Source: an uncultured Clostridia bacterium (GTDB taxonomy: Bacteria; Bacillota; Clostridia; Oscillospirales; Ruminococcaceae). From it: a DNA stretch of 64,000 nt. The stretch lies in contig CANQCK010000001.1 in the NCBI GenBank assembly GCA_947589185.1, positions 310,001 to 374,000 of the forward strand. Direction: 5' to 3'. Positions 24,601-33,443 of this stretch are shown here, one piece after another. The stretch's first letter is position 1; each line of letters starts with the position of its first letter. The translations under genes and the position numbers were made by a program. The notes under the pieces are model-generated. The model made no database searches. It saw nothing but the letters and a program-made list of their open reading frames with translations, and was not told the origin of the DNA.

Positions 24601-25719
24601 TTACTGTTCAAATTCTAATGCGACCTGCTCCAGCAAATCACGTATTTTTAAGTTTTGAGGACAAATTTCTTCACATTTCCCGCATTTGATACAATCAGAC
24701 GCTTTACCGTTCTTTACAGTATATACTTCATTGTAGTAAAACGAGCTGTTCCAATCCTTATACTGATTTTTTGCATTCATACACGCAAACAAATCTGGTA
24801 TCGAAATGTTCTGCGGACAGCCTTCAGTACAGTATCGGCAGGCGGTACAAGGAATAATATCCTGATTTTTCAGGATACTGCATACCTTTTTGATCGCTTC
24901 CATCTCTTTATCGTTAATAGGCTTGAAGTCAGTCATAAAGCTGAGATTGTCTTCCATCTGAGCCATATTGCTCATACCCGAAAGTACAAGTACTACATTC
25001 TCAAATCCTGCAGCAAAACGAATAGCATAGCTTGCATAGCTTCCGCCCTGAAGTTCATCAAAAACTTCCTTTGCTGCAGCAGGAAGATTTGCAAGACTTC
25101 CGCCCTTTACAGGCTCCATCACAATAACAGGCTTGCCGAACTTGCGGCATACCTCATAGCATTTTCGGCTTTCAACAGCAGCGTCGTCGTAATCTATATA
25201 ATTAAACTGAATCTGTACGATCTCTATCTGAGGATATTCGGTCAGAATCTGTTCCAATACCGTTGCCTTGTCATGAAATGATATTCCGAAGTGTTTAATC
25301 TTCCCCTCTTTTAACAGTTCCAGACCGATTTCATATGCCTTGCACTTTTTATATTTTTTAAAAACATCTGCATTCTGTGAGTGCATCAGATAGAAGTCAA
25401 AATAATCAACTCCGCAAATTTTAAGCTGGCTTTCAAAAAATGGTCTTATCTGCTCCTGCGTTTCAAAATAGCTCGAGGATAGCTTGTTTGTCAGTATATA
25501 GCTTTCCCTGGGATAGCGGCTTACAAGACAGTCATGTAATGCTGTTTCGCTCTTTCCGTCTACATACATATGTGCCGTGTCAAAATAATTGAAGCCTGCG
25601 TCCATATATGCGTCAATCATACGATTGAATTCATCATAATCTACCTCGTTGCCTTTCATAGGCAGACGCATACATCCAAAGCCTAAATTTTTATCTATAC
25701 CCTCAATATTAGGTTTCAT
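24601..25719 (-). CDS. Aldo/keto reductase with 4Fe-4S ferredoxin domain
   Basis: This 372-aa protein has an N-terminal AKR barrel (MRLPMKGNEVDYDEF, DTAHMYVDGKSE, DFYLMHSQNAD, HFGISFHDK) and a C-terminal ferredoxin-type domain with CTACRYCTEGCP and CIKCGKCEEICP. That combination defines the clostridial AKR/4Fe-4S oxidoreductases. They are probably ferredoxin-linked aldehyde or ketone reductases. GAGGAGG precedes the ATG. The 102-bp tandem repeat array ends only about 20 bp upstream of its start, so it is not clear where its promoter lies. Confidence 0.88.
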   Translation of the reverse strand: MKPNIEGIDKNLGFGCMRLPMKGNEVDYDEFNRMIDAYMDAGFNYFDTAHMYVDGKSETALHDCLVSRYPRESYILTNKLSSSYFETQEQIRPFFESQLKICGVDYFDFYLMHSQNADVFKKYKKCKAYEIGLELLKEGKIKHFGISFHDKATVLEQILTEYPQIEIVQIQFNYIDYDDAAVESRKCYEVCRKFGKPVIVMEPVKGGSLANLPAAAKEVFDELQGGSYASYAIRFAAGFENVVLVLSGMSNMAQMEDNLSFMTDFKPINDKEMEAIKKVCSILKNQDIIPCTACRYCTEGCPQNISIPDLFACMNAKNQYKDWNSSFYYNEVYTVKNGKASDCIKCGKCEEICPQNLKIRDLLEQVALEFEQ

Positions 25720-25741
25720 ACCTGTACCTCCTCTTTAAAAT

Positions 25742-26110
25742 TACTAGCCTGCCGTTGTACAAAATAAATACATTTTGCAATTTTCTCAAAGACAGACTGG
25801 ATGCAACGTCACCGTTTATCTCGACTATTGCTTTTTCACTAAGTACTAGCCTGCCGTTGTACAAAGTAAATACATTTTGCAAGCTCTCCAAAGGCAGACT
25901 GGATGCAACGTCACCGTTTATCATGACTGTTACTTTTTCACTAAGTACTAGACTGCCATTGTACAAAGTAAATACATTTTGCAAGTTCTCCAAAGGCAGA
26001 CTGTATGCAACGTCACCGTTTATCTCGATTATTGCTTTTTCACTAAGTACTAGCCTGCCGTTGTACAAAATAAATACATTTTACAAGCTTTCCAAAGGCA
26101 GAGAGCCAGC
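25742..26110 (-). repeat. 102-bp tandem repeat array, 3.6 copies
   Basis: Unit starts at 25742, 25844, 25946 and 26048 are exactly 102 bp apart. Each unit holds CTGCC...GGCAG around an imperfect palindrome (TTGTACAAAGTAAATACATTTTGCAA-like), then a second half with CAACGTCACCGTTTATC. Because 102 is divisible by three, frames stay open on both strands (119 and 123 aa in the track). On the minus strand the peptide unit reads SLPLESLQNVFTLYNGRL. It lies directly after the 298-aa gene stop and before the aldo/keto reductase. I treat it as a non-coding repeat. Confidence 0.85.
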
Positions 26111-26122
26111 GGCGGCTCGCCG

Positions 26123-27019
26123 TTAGCTTATGCCTAGAAATTCAAAATAGTTCTTTTCGGGAAGAACAACATAAGTTTCCTCTATCTTTGAGCTTCCCTT
26201 TGCCTGATACTCCAATGTATTATTATCTTTCCAAGCAACCAAAGGAACCTCACCACGCCCAAAATTATAAACTGTTTTCTTGATACCCTTTTGTTTCAAG
26301 CTGAAAAACTTAAAGTTCTTATCCTGACCGTAAGGCACAACATAAAGAGCGACCTTTCCTACATTATTGTCCTGAACGTCTGCTACATAAAACTGCATTT
26401 TTCCGTCAGGCGAGATCGTATTGTCAATATAATTTCCCTGGGCGTCCTTTTCAAAATCAGAATCGCTTCCCGTATTAGCAGTAGTTTTAAAGTTTACTCT
26501 GTTTATAGAGTCGATCTGTTCAGCATACAGAGAGTATACCTCAGGGTAGTTTGCAAGGTTAGAATCCAGCCTTGTCTCAACATTAGAACCTCCGAACAGA
26601 AAGTTTATTACAAAGAAAATTATAAGCCCCAGAACATATATAAGCAGATAAACAGTTCCCAAAATAACCTTTAAAGTTTCGTTATTAGACGCTGCAAAAA
26701 ATATAACGATTGCAACTATAAACGCAGGAATAATCAATACCCAGTCGCCGAGATTAAATATCACAAAAAGAAATACAAGCGGCGGCAGCAAAATTCCCAC
26801 TAACTTGGTTATAAACTCATTTCTCGTTAAAATCATAAGCGTCAGGAACACTGCACTTGCAATCACATATATAAGCAAAAAAGAAAACTGAGAACCCTGT
26901 TTAAATTCAAGCTCATATAAGAATGTAGCATAAGTCAAAATTGCTATAACAGCAACATAAGCTAAGTTGATTAACGATATAACACGTTTAACCCAAATAT
27001 TCTGAAAAAAACTCTGCAT
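26123..27019 (-). CDS. Polytopic membrane protein with extracytoplasmic domain
   Basis: This 298-aa protein has about five transmembrane helices in residues 12-150 (for example LINLAYVAVIAILTYATF and VIFNLGDWVLIIPAFIVAI). A soluble C-terminal domain of about 145 residues follows, with KTTANTGSDSDFEKDAQG and MQFYVADVQDNN. The family is not recognised. The last codons (EFLGIS) lie against the start of the 102-bp repeat array on the sense strand. No operon partner is evident. Confidence 0.65.
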   Translation of the reverse strand: MQSFFQNIWVKRVISLINLAYVAVIAILTYATFLYELEFKQGSQFSFLLIYVIASAVFLTLMILTRNEFITKLVGILLPPLVFLFVIFNLGDWVLIIPAFIVAIVIFFAASNNETLKVILGTVYLLIYVLGLIIFFVINFLFGGSNVETRLDSNLANYPEVYSLYAEQIDSINRVNFKTTANTGSDSDFEKDAQGNYIDNTISPDGKMQFYVADVQDNNVGKVALYVVPYGQDKNFKFFSLKQKGIKKTVYNFGRGEVPLVAWKDNNTLEYQAKGSSKIEETYVVLPEKNYFEFLGIS

Positions 27020-27075
27020 AATTAATCCTCCGTTTTTTATCTTAAAAATTATTTTACCCTAGATTTAACAAAAAA

Positions 27076-27894
27076 TCAAGTGTTCCCGCTGTATTTGGAA
27101 ACATCGTCAAACTTAATTTTTCCGCCGAATATGTCAAGTGCAGAACCAACAGTAAAATCAACTCTCCCCTTGCCTGTTTTTTCTATTATTTCAATATCTT
27201 CAAGCGACGCTATGCCTCCGGCATAAGTAATAATATTTTTGCTCCTATTTTGCTTTGAAATAAGCAGTTCAGCAGAATCTGAAAGAACACCCAGAAGCTC
27301 CGTATCTATTCCCGAAGCCTTTCCTTCAACATCAACAGCGTGAACCAAAAACTCATCACAGTATTTATAAAGTTCCAAAAAGGTCTGCTCTGTTATTTTA
27401 GTATCGGTAAACTTCTGCCATCTGTCTGTAACGATATAGTAATTCCCATCACGCTTTCTGCAGGAAAGATCAAGTACGACTTTTTCCTTTCCAACAGCTT
27501 TTACAAGCAATCTAAGATTTTCAATATTCATCTTGCCGTCTTTAAAAACGTATGAAGTAACTATTATATGGCTTGCACCCTTCTTTATGAATTTCAAAGC
27601 ATTGTCCGCATCTATTCCTCCGCCTATCTGAAATCCGCCCGGAAAGCGTTTAAGCGCAGACTCCGCCTGTTTTAAATCCTCCTGATACTCATATGTTCCC
27701 ACTTTGTTAAGCAGAATAATGTGTCCGCCCGAAAGATTATACCTTTTATAAAGCTCTGCAAAATAATCCGCATTTTCGCCTGATACAAAATTTTCATCGG
27801 CATAAGAGCTTTTTTCTTTTGAATCACTAAGACTTCCGCCGACTATCTGCTTTACCTTTCCGTTATGAATATCAATGCACGGACGAAATCTCAT
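27076..27894 (-). CDS. hisA: HisA isomerase, eukaryotic (HIS6) type
   Basis: This 272-aa protein begins MRFRPCIDIHNGKVKQIVGG and has GGFQIGGGIDADNALKF, VVLDLSCRKRDGNYYIVTD and ITYAGGIASLED. The longer form with these features matches the eukaryotic-type ProFAR isomerase (TIGR02129) rather than the usual bacterial HisA. It would catalyse the fourth step of histidine synthesis. No other his gene is in the window, so it stands apart from a his operon. GGAGG precedes the ATG. Confidence 0.85.
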   Translation of the reverse strand: MRFRPCIDIHNGKVKQIVGGSLSDSKEKSSYADENFVSGENADYFAELYKRYNLSGGHIILLNKVGTYEYQEDLKQAESALKRFPGGFQIGGGIDADNALKFIKKGASHIIVTSYVFKDGKMNIENLRLLVKAVGKEKVVLDLSCRKRDGNYYIVTDRWQKFTDTKITEQTFLELYKYCDEFLVHAVDVEGKASGIDTELLGVLSDSAELLISKQNRSKNIITYAGGIASLEDIEIIEKTGKGRVDFTVGSALDIFGGKIKFDDVSKYSGNT

Positions 27895-27938
27895 TTTTTA
27901 TCCTCCGTAATTATTCTTAGTAAATAACTTTGTAATTT

Positions 27939-28865
27939 CTATCCGATATACTTTTTCACAAATTCGTCTATAGACCTGTCATCTCTTCTGTTAAAAGTAT
28001 CATCACACGGTTTGAGTTCCCAGCTTTCAACATGAGTCAAAACTTGGTCAGGTCTGATTTCTTTAAGCTCGCCTAAAGACTCGATCTCCATCATAAAGAA
28101 GTTTGTGAATACTTCGCAGTTGCAATTGTTATCCGGGTAATCAGCTTCCTCAAAATAAGGAAATCTCTTTATAAACAACTGACCCTTATTTAAACTTGCA
28201 AGCCAGCCCTTGTCATCATTAAATCCGATTTTGATATTGGTTCCGGCACCCGGCACCTGCTGAAGCGTCAGATACTTGTTTCCAATATACAGCCTGTCAT
28301 CAGTCAAATCTGTATAGGGCCAAACGGTGAAATTCCTGTTTGAGAGAAGTCCCGTCTCTTTTTCCGACTGCGGCATAATAGAAACAGCATTTTTGTCAAC
28401 AACAGTCATTGCCCAAGGAGCTATAGTCATATTTGAAATTCCTATGTTCTTAATTTTATGAGTAACCGTTGCAGCAGCGTCCGTTTCTGACAATTCGATT
28501 TCAAGTGAAAACTGCATATCAGTTTCAATCTGCGGCGGAGGCGTTAATGTGACCTTATTGCCGTCTATTACATAGTTTACCTTTTTATTGTCGGGATAAT
28601 AGCTTTTAGGGTCATGCTCGGGAGATACCCAAAGCCTGTGACCGCCGTAGATATACCACTTATCGTCGCCGAACATCTCTGCAAACTTACCGCCCGTCAT
28701 AATCGTCTGCTCGCTTTTATCCTCGCACATTATATTTTCTTTTCCCTTTAGCTTGAAGGAAATTACTCTCGGACCTTTTTCAATCATAATAAGCATTGTA
28801 CACTTGTCATTTTCAAGCTCTAAACATCTTCCGAAATAATCGTATTCAATTTCTCTGTACTTCAT
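27939..28865 (-). CDS. DUF4380-like sugar-mutarotase-fold protein
   Basis: AGGAG is 8 nt before the ATG at 28865, giving 308 residues. The sequence looks like an aldose-1-epimerase-type beta sandwich: GGHRLWVSPEHDPKSYYPDN, MTIAPWAMTVVDKNA and IGFNDDKGWLA. I associate it with DUF4380 but cannot confirm. No signal peptide is visible, so it is probably cytosolic. It lies between hisA and tmcAL on the same strand with short gaps. Confidence 0.6.
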   Translation of the reverse strand: MKYREIEYDYFGRCLELENDKCTMLIMIEKGPRVISFKLKGKENIMCEDKSEQTIMTGGKFAEMFGDDKWYIYGGHRLWVSPEHDPKSYYPDNKKVNYVIDGNKVTLTPPPQIETDMQFSLEIELSETDAAATVTHKIKNIGISNMTIAPWAMTVVDKNAVSIMPQSEKETGLLSNRNFTVWPYTDLTDDRLYIGNKYLTLQQVPGAGTNIKIGFNDDKGWLASLNKGQLFIKRFPYFEEADYPDNNCNCEVFTNFFMMEIESLGELKEIRPDQVLTHVESWELKPCDDTFNRRDDRSIDEFVKKYIG

Positions 28866-28881
28866 AATCAATTCTCCTGAC

Positions 28882-30057
28882 TTATATATTTGTTTTTTCT
28901 ATCTTCACCGAATACTCATTCGGCTCATTGAACGCAACACTTTGGCACATCTTTGCAAAATCACTTGTACGGGCGTCTAGCTCGGCAAGCCTTTTGTTAT
29001 TATCATTTTTATGCTCAAGCTCCTTCAGTGATGTTGAAATATCTATTCTGCCCAATTTCTTTGCTTTAGACAAAATCTCTGTTCCCCTGTCGTTAAAAGC
29101 CAGAACCCTAGCATACGGAGTAAGCTGAAAATCACTTCTATTAATACCAAGAACAGCATACATAACCACTCTTCTGATTCGAGCCGCAGTGAACGCTTTA
29201 GTCTTGACATTAATTATAAGTTCGTCATAGCTCTTTGACGTTTTCAGAGCTTTTAGTATTCTGTCCGCTAAGTCTCCGCTGCAGTCTGGAATTTCCCGAA
29301 GTTTTCTTTTATCCATCTTGATAAGACTGAACAAAATTCCCTTCTCCATATTCTTTATATCACGAATCTCAGCATAGTTATCACTATACGGAAGCAGATT
29401 GTCATTAAGCAATCCGTTTTTTAAAAGCTCTCTTATTTTTGAAGCACTTGCATACTCTCCACTCAAGAAGTCATCATTATGCCCTGCCCCTTTTCTGAGA
29501 ATAGGCATAGGTTTTATTTCGGTATTTTTAACAGCCTTCAGATACTCAACAGCCAAAGTGTTATTCGGACTGCTAAAAACCTCTGCAACCTCTTTTCCTG
29601 AAAATAGCTCAGCCGTTTTAGATAATGCTGCCGGATAGGAATTACCCTCTTTCAACAACTTCTTTAACTGATTTGATTCATTGTTTTTTTCACCTGACTG
29701 AGCTAGCTTGTCTGACAACTCCGCCGCCTTGCAAAGAGTATCTAAGTCATCATTTTCACAGCCGAAGCAAAGACAGTCACTCCCTATAGCATTTGCAATA
29801 TAAACTCCGCTTTTGGCAAATCCCTCAGCAGAGGATATACAAAAAGGTGCCGGAAGCTCAATAACCAAATCAGCACCGTTAAGTACAGCCTGTTTTGCCC
29901 TGTAATGCTTGGAGAAAATTGCAACATCTCCCCGCTGAACAGTGTCTCCGCTCATTATCGAAACTATATGAGTAGAGCCCTTTTCTCTGGCTTTCTCTAT
30001 CTGATATTTATGTCCGTTGTGAAACGGATTGTATTCACAAATAATAGAAGTTATCAT
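28882..30057 (-). CDS. tmcAL: tRNA(Met) cytidine acetate ligase
   Basis: This 391-aa nucleotidyltransferase-fold protein has SIICEYNPFHNGHKYQIE at the N-terminus (HxGH-type motif NGHKYQ), MSGDTVQRGDVAIF, and VIELPAPFCISSAEGFAKSG, all typical of TmcAL (formerly YlbM, DUF795). It uses acetate and ATP to acetylate the wobble cytidine of elongator tRNA-Met. It is divergent from acetate kinase, 183 bp apart. This is an apt pairing because both use acetate. Confidence 0.9.
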   Translation of the reverse strand: MITSIICEYNPFHNGHKYQIEKAREKGSTHIVSIMSGDTVQRGDVAIFSKHYRAKQAVLNGADLVIELPAPFCISSAEGFAKSGVYIANAIGSDCLCFGCENDDLDTLCKAAELSDKLAQSGEKNNESNQLKKLLKEGNSYPAALSKTAELFSGKEVAEVFSSPNNTLAVEYLKAVKNTEIKPMPILRKGAGHNDDFLSGEYASASKIRELLKNGLLNDNLLPYSDNYAEIRDIKNMEKGILFSLIKMDKRKLREIPDCSGDLADRILKALKTSKSYDELIINVKTKAFTAARIRRVVMYAVLGINRSDFQLTPYARVLAFNDRGTEILSKAKKLGRIDISTSLKELEHKNDNNKRLAELDARTSDFAKMCQSVAFNEPNEYSVKIEKTNI

Positions 30058-30153
30058 TATCTGTTCCTCTGGCTGTTAAACTAAGTTAAAATACAATACT
30101 TATATCAAAAAAGCTTACTGCATAAAAAATTTACTAAAATAACTGCTAAAACC

Positions 30154-30182
30154 TTGAAATTTTGATAAATATATTATATTAT
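30154..30182 (+). promoter_or_regulatory. ackA promoter
   Basis: TTGAAA, 17-bp spacer and TATTAT lie about 58 bp before the ackA start in the divergent tmcAL-ackA region. Confidence 0.65.
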
Positions 30183-30240
30183 ATATTAATGGAATAAGTC
30201 AAGTATACAAAATATTAATATACAAAAAGGAGAACGAATT

Positions 30241-31446
30241 ATGAAAATTCTAGTAGTAAACGCAGGAAGCTCATCACTGAAATATCAGCTTCTTGATATG
30301 GAAAATGAAAAGGTAATTGCAAAGGGCAACTGCGACCGAATAGGTATAGACGGTCATGTATCTCACAAGACCTTCGACGGCAGAACTATTGACGAGGATT
30401 GCAGTTTCCCTACTCATACAGAGGCTTTTGAAAAGCTGGTCGAGGTATTGACAGAAGGAGATGCGTCAGTTATCGGTTCTATGGCTGAAATATCAGCGGT
30501 AGGACACAGAATCGTGCAGGGAGCTGAGATTTTCAATAAAACCTGCATCGCAACAGACGAAGTAATAGACAAAATCGACTCCTTATCAGAGCTTGCTCCG
30601 GTACACAACCACCCTCATGCATTGGCACTCAGAGCCTGCAAAAAGGTTATACCTGAAAATGTTCCGCAGGTAGTTGTTTTTGACACCGCTTTTCACCAGA
30701 CAATGCCTCCTAAGGCTTTTATGTTCGGACTGCCTTATGAAGACTATAAGAACTATTCCGTGAGAAAATACGGCTTTCACGGAACATCTCACAGATTTGT
30801 TACAGCGGCTCTTGCAAAGGCAATGGATACTGATATAAGAGATTTAAAAATTGTTTCCTGTCACTTAGGAAACGGCTCGTCTATCACAGCGGTTGACGGA
30901 GGTAAATCGGTCGACACATCAATGGGCTTCACCCCTCTTGACGGCGTTCTTATGGGAACAAGAACAGGCAGCGTCGATCCGTCTGCTGTTACATTTGTTC
31001 AGGATAAGCACGGCTTCACACCAAGTGAAATGAGCGACTATATGAATAAAAAGTCAGGATTTCTCGGCGTTTCGGGCATATCTTCCGACAACAGAGATAT
31101 TACCGCAGCAGCTGAAAAAGGCGATAAAAGAGCTCAGCTTGCAAGCGAAATGCTTGTATACCAGATAAAGAAATACATCGGTTCATACGCCGCTGTTATG
31201 AACGGTCTTGACGCTGTTATTTTCACAGGCGGAATCGGCGAGAACGCTGCTGATGTAAGAGCAAAGGTATGCGAGAATATGGAATACTTCGGCATTGAGA
31301 TAGACCCTGAAGCAAATGCAAAAAGAGGTGTGCTTACAAGAATATCAACACCTAAATCAAAAGTTCAGGTTTGGGTCGTTCCTACCAATGAGGAGCTTCT
31401 TATTGCAAGAGACACTTTAGCTCTCATTTCAAACGAACTGCTCTAA
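30241..31446 (+). CDS. ackA: Acetate kinase
   Basis: This 401-aa enzyme carries the acetokinase signatures VNAGSSSLKYQ, RKYGFHGTSHRF, HLGNGSSITAVDGG and MGTRTGSVDP. It makes ATP from acetyl phosphate in acetate fermentation. Phosphotransacetylase is not adjacent. AAAGGAG precedes the ATG. A 3'-flanking repeat copy starts about 20 bp after the stop codon, followed by a terminator at 31570. Confidence 0.96.
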   Translation: MKILVVNAGSSSLKYQLLDMENEKVIAKGNCDRIGIDGHVSHKTFDGRTIDEDCSFPTHTEAFEKLVEVLTEGDASVIGSMAEISAVGHRIVQGAEIFNKTCIATDEVIDKIDSLSELAPVHNHPHALALRACKKVIPENVPQVVVFDTAFHQTMPPKAFMFGLPYEDYKNYSVRKYGFHGTSHRFVTAALAKAMDTDIRDLKIVSCHLGNGSSITAVDGGKSVDTSMGFTPLDGVLMGTRTGSVDPSAVTFVQDKHGFTPSEMSDYMNKKSGFLGVSGISSDNRDITAAAEKGDKRAQLASEMLVYQIKKYIGSYAAVMNGLDAVIFTGGIGENAADVRAKVCENMEYFGIEIDPEANAKRGVLTRISTPKSKVQVWVVPTNEELLIARDTLALISNELL

Positions 31447-31463
31447 CCGGCGAACTTCCGGTG

Positions 31464-31545
31464 GCTCTGCTGCCTTTGGAATGTTTGCAAAATGTTTTTA
31501 ATATATGCAACGGCAGACTAGTACCTATTGCAAAAGAAATCAGCG
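31464..31545 (+). repeat. 3'-flanking repeat copy (ackA)
   Basis: GGCTCTGCTGCCTTTGGAAT, then TTGCAAAATG and GCAACGGCAGACTAGTACC, match the minus-strand unit of the array at 25.7 kb. It is in the sense direction of ackA. CTGCC is at 31470-31474 and GGCAG at 31512-31516. One frame reads LPLECLQNVFNICNGRLV, clearly related to the array peptide. Confidence 0.8.
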
Positions 31546-31569
31546 ATTGCTATTCACAGAAACAATATT

Positions 31570-31602
31570 AACTGACATCAATAAACGGTGTCAGTTATTT
31601 AT
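31570..31602 (+). terminator. ackA terminator
   Basis: AACTGACA and TGTCAGTT form a stem followed by ATTTATTTAG. Confidence 0.65.
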
Positions 31603-31706
31603 TTAGCATAACTTTATATAACCAAAAAATGCCGTTATAATTTATTTGACAAAAGAAAAAATTAATTATATAATAATTTAAATATTAAATTTATAGGAGA
31701 ATGTAT

Positions 31707-32600
31707 ATGAAAAAAAGGATATTTGCAGTTTTATTGTCTGCAATAATGGCTGTAACTGCATTAGCAGGCTGTATGCAGGAAAAAGTAAACGTAACGATAA
31801 ACTCAAACGGTTCTGTAACACTAAACGGAGTTATTAAGATTCAAAAAGAGTATTATGAGAATCAAATGGGTATGGAAGGCAATGAGCTGTCTCAAGAATT
31901 AAAGCAAGAATCACCTAATGCAACAGTTAAAGAATATGAGGAAACAATAAAAGGCGAAACATATAAATGTTTTAATATAAGCGAGACTTACTCCAGCATT
32001 AAAAAGGTAAAAAAAGAATTAATCAGCGGTGATACTGCATTATTCAATTCAGGCACTATTACAAAGAAAAAGTTTGTTGCTGAGTTAGGTGCGTATAAAA
32101 CTTCATCAAATGATATATTAAACGAATCTATGAACATTTCAAAAAGCGATATGAAAGCAATGCAAGATATAGTAAAACTTACTTTCAGCATTACATTTCC
32201 TCAAAAAATAGTTTACACAAACGGAAAGCTTTCAAAAGACAAAAAGACCGCAACGTGGAACTTACTAAAGTTAGTCAGCGGTGCGTCTATATGTGCATAC
32301 ACAAATAAAAAAGATATTAAATCAAGTCCTGTTTCCGGATTAAAAGCTAAAAACAGCGGGCAGACAATTGCTGTTAAATGGCAAAAAGCATATAAGGTAT
32401 CAGGTTATCAAATAAAACTGGGAACAAACAAAGGTTTATCCCAAGACAAAAAAACTGTTAATATTAATAAAAATACTTCTAAAACCAGTATCAAAAGCTT
32501 AAGATCAAACAAAAAGTATTATATTAAAATCAGATCGTATATTAAAGTCGGTTCAAAGAAGTATTATGGTAAATGGTCAAAGGTCAAAACGGTGAAATAA
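31707..32600 (+). CDS. Lipoprotein with fibronectin type III-like domain
   Basis: AGGAG suits the second ATG at 31707, giving 297 residues. A signal peptide ends in the lipobox ALAGC. Residues about 25-190 form an unrecognised domain that starts VNVTINSNGSVTLNGVIKI. The last 85 residues form a FnIII-like domain (VSGLKAKNSGQTIAVKWQKA, VSGYQIKLGTN, YYIKIRSYIKV, YYGKWSKVKT). It would be lipid-anchored at the cell surface. A similar C-terminal FnIII pattern occurs in the secreted protein at 44290-45102. Confidence 0.75.
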   Translation: MKKRIFAVLLSAIMAVTALAGCMQEKVNVTINSNGSVTLNGVIKIQKEYYENQMGMEGNELSQELKQESPNATVKEYEETIKGETYKCFNISETYSSIKKVKKELISGDTALFNSGTITKKKFVAELGAYKTSSNDILNESMNISKSDMKAMQDIVKLTFSITFPQKIVYTNGKLSKDKKTATWNLLKLVSGASICAYTNKKDIKSSPVSGLKAKNSGQTIAVKWQKAYKVSGYQIKLGTNKGLSQDKKTVNINKNTSKTSIKSLRSNKKYYIKIRSYIKVGSKKYYGKWSKVKTVK

Positions 32601-32610
32601 AGTATTATCA

Positions 32611-32650
32611 AAAACTGACATCGCAAATTTCGGTGCCAGTTTTGTTTTGG
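32611..32650 (+). terminator. Terminator after FnIII lipoprotein
   Basis: AAACTG and CAGTTT arms with inner CA/TG pairs form a stem followed by TGTTTTGG. Confidence 0.55.
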
Positions 32651-32680
32651 TAGATAAATTTTTAAAACACAGGTGATAAA

Positions 32681-33346
32681 ATGAAAAATATAATGATTAT
32701 AGACGATGATGTCCACATAGGCAATATGCTTGAAGAAGTGCTTTCAAAGGAAGGCTACAAGGTTTCCCGTGCATACTCGGGTACAGAGGCTCTGTTGTTT
32801 CTTTCTTCGCATAAGCCCGATCTTGTTCTTCTTGACCTTATGCTTCCCGGCTTAAATGGAGAGGAAGTACTTCCGCAAATCAAAGATACACCTGTTATTG
32901 TGGTGAGCGCCAAGATAGACGTAAATGACAAGGTAGAACTTCTTATGGGCGGTGCAGTCGATTATATCACAAAGCCGTTTGACACTAAGGAACTGCTTGC
33001 AAGAATTGCAGTTGCACTTAGAAACAATTCTGCTAAAGAAAATAAAAATGTTCTTAATTTTAAGGATCTGAGTTTGGACAACTCACAGCATACCGTAACC
33101 GTATCAGAAAAGCCGGTAAAACTCACAAAAACTGAATTTGCAATATTAAAGCTTCTTATGCAAAGTCCCTCTCAGGTAATAACAAAATCAGCTATTCTCG
33201 ACCGTATAAGCGAGGATACCCCCGACTGTATGGAAAGCTCTTTGAAGGTTCATATAAGCAATTTACGAAGAAAACTGCGTGAAATTAACGGCAAGGATTA
33301 CATAGAAGCAGTTTGGGGCATTGGCTTTAAAATGAAAGAGGATTAA
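32681..33346 (+). CDS. OmpR-family response regulator of ABC module
   Basis: This 221-aa regulator has a receiver domain (MIIDDDVHIGNMLEE, DLVLLDLMLPGLNG, ITKPFDTKEL) and a winged helix with FAILKLLMQSPSQVITKSAIL and MESSLKVHISNLRRKLR. It heads a cluster of regulator, ABC ATPase, two permeases and histidine kinase. That is the usual layout of peptide-antibiotic detoxification or lantibiotic immunity modules. Three TTTCTTAAC repeats between it and the ATPase gene are its likely target. Confidence 0.9.
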   Translation: MKNIMIIDDDVHIGNMLEEVLSKEGYKVSRAYSGTEALLFLSSHKPDLVLLDLMLPGLNGEEVLPQIKDTPVIVVSAKIDVNDKVELLMGGAVDYITKPFDTKELLARIAVALRNNSAKENKNVLNFKDLSLDNSQHTVTVSEKPVKLTKTEFAILKLLMQSPSQVITKSAILDRISEDTPDCMESSLKVHISNLRRKLREINGKDYIEAVWGIGFKMKED

Positions 33347-33365
33347 CAAGTTCAAATCTTTACTG

Positions 33366-33398
33366 TTTCTTAACTCTTTTCTTTACCGCTTTCTTAAC
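33366..33398 (+). promoter_or_regulatory. Triple direct repeat, likely regulator operator
   Basis: TTTCTTAAC, TTTCTTTAC and TTTCTTAAC start at 33366, 33378 and 33390, exactly 12 bp apart. OmpR-family regulators commonly bind tandem direct repeats on one DNA face. The site precedes the ABC ATPase by about 45 bp. Confidence 0.6.
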
Positions 33399-33443
33399 CT
33401 TTATCTGATAGACTGTGAATATCAAATTAAAGGAGGCAAAATT

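Noticed and set aside
24655-25281. 208-aa plus-strand ORF opposite the aldo/keto reductase
   Set aside because: It is a reverse shadow of a gene with two clear ferredoxin motifs.
25709-26126. 119- and 123-aa ORFs in the 102-bp repeat
   Set aside because: They exist because the repeat length is divisible by three and have no ribosome site of note. Other genomic copies carry stops in the same frame. Kept only as a repeat and a finding.
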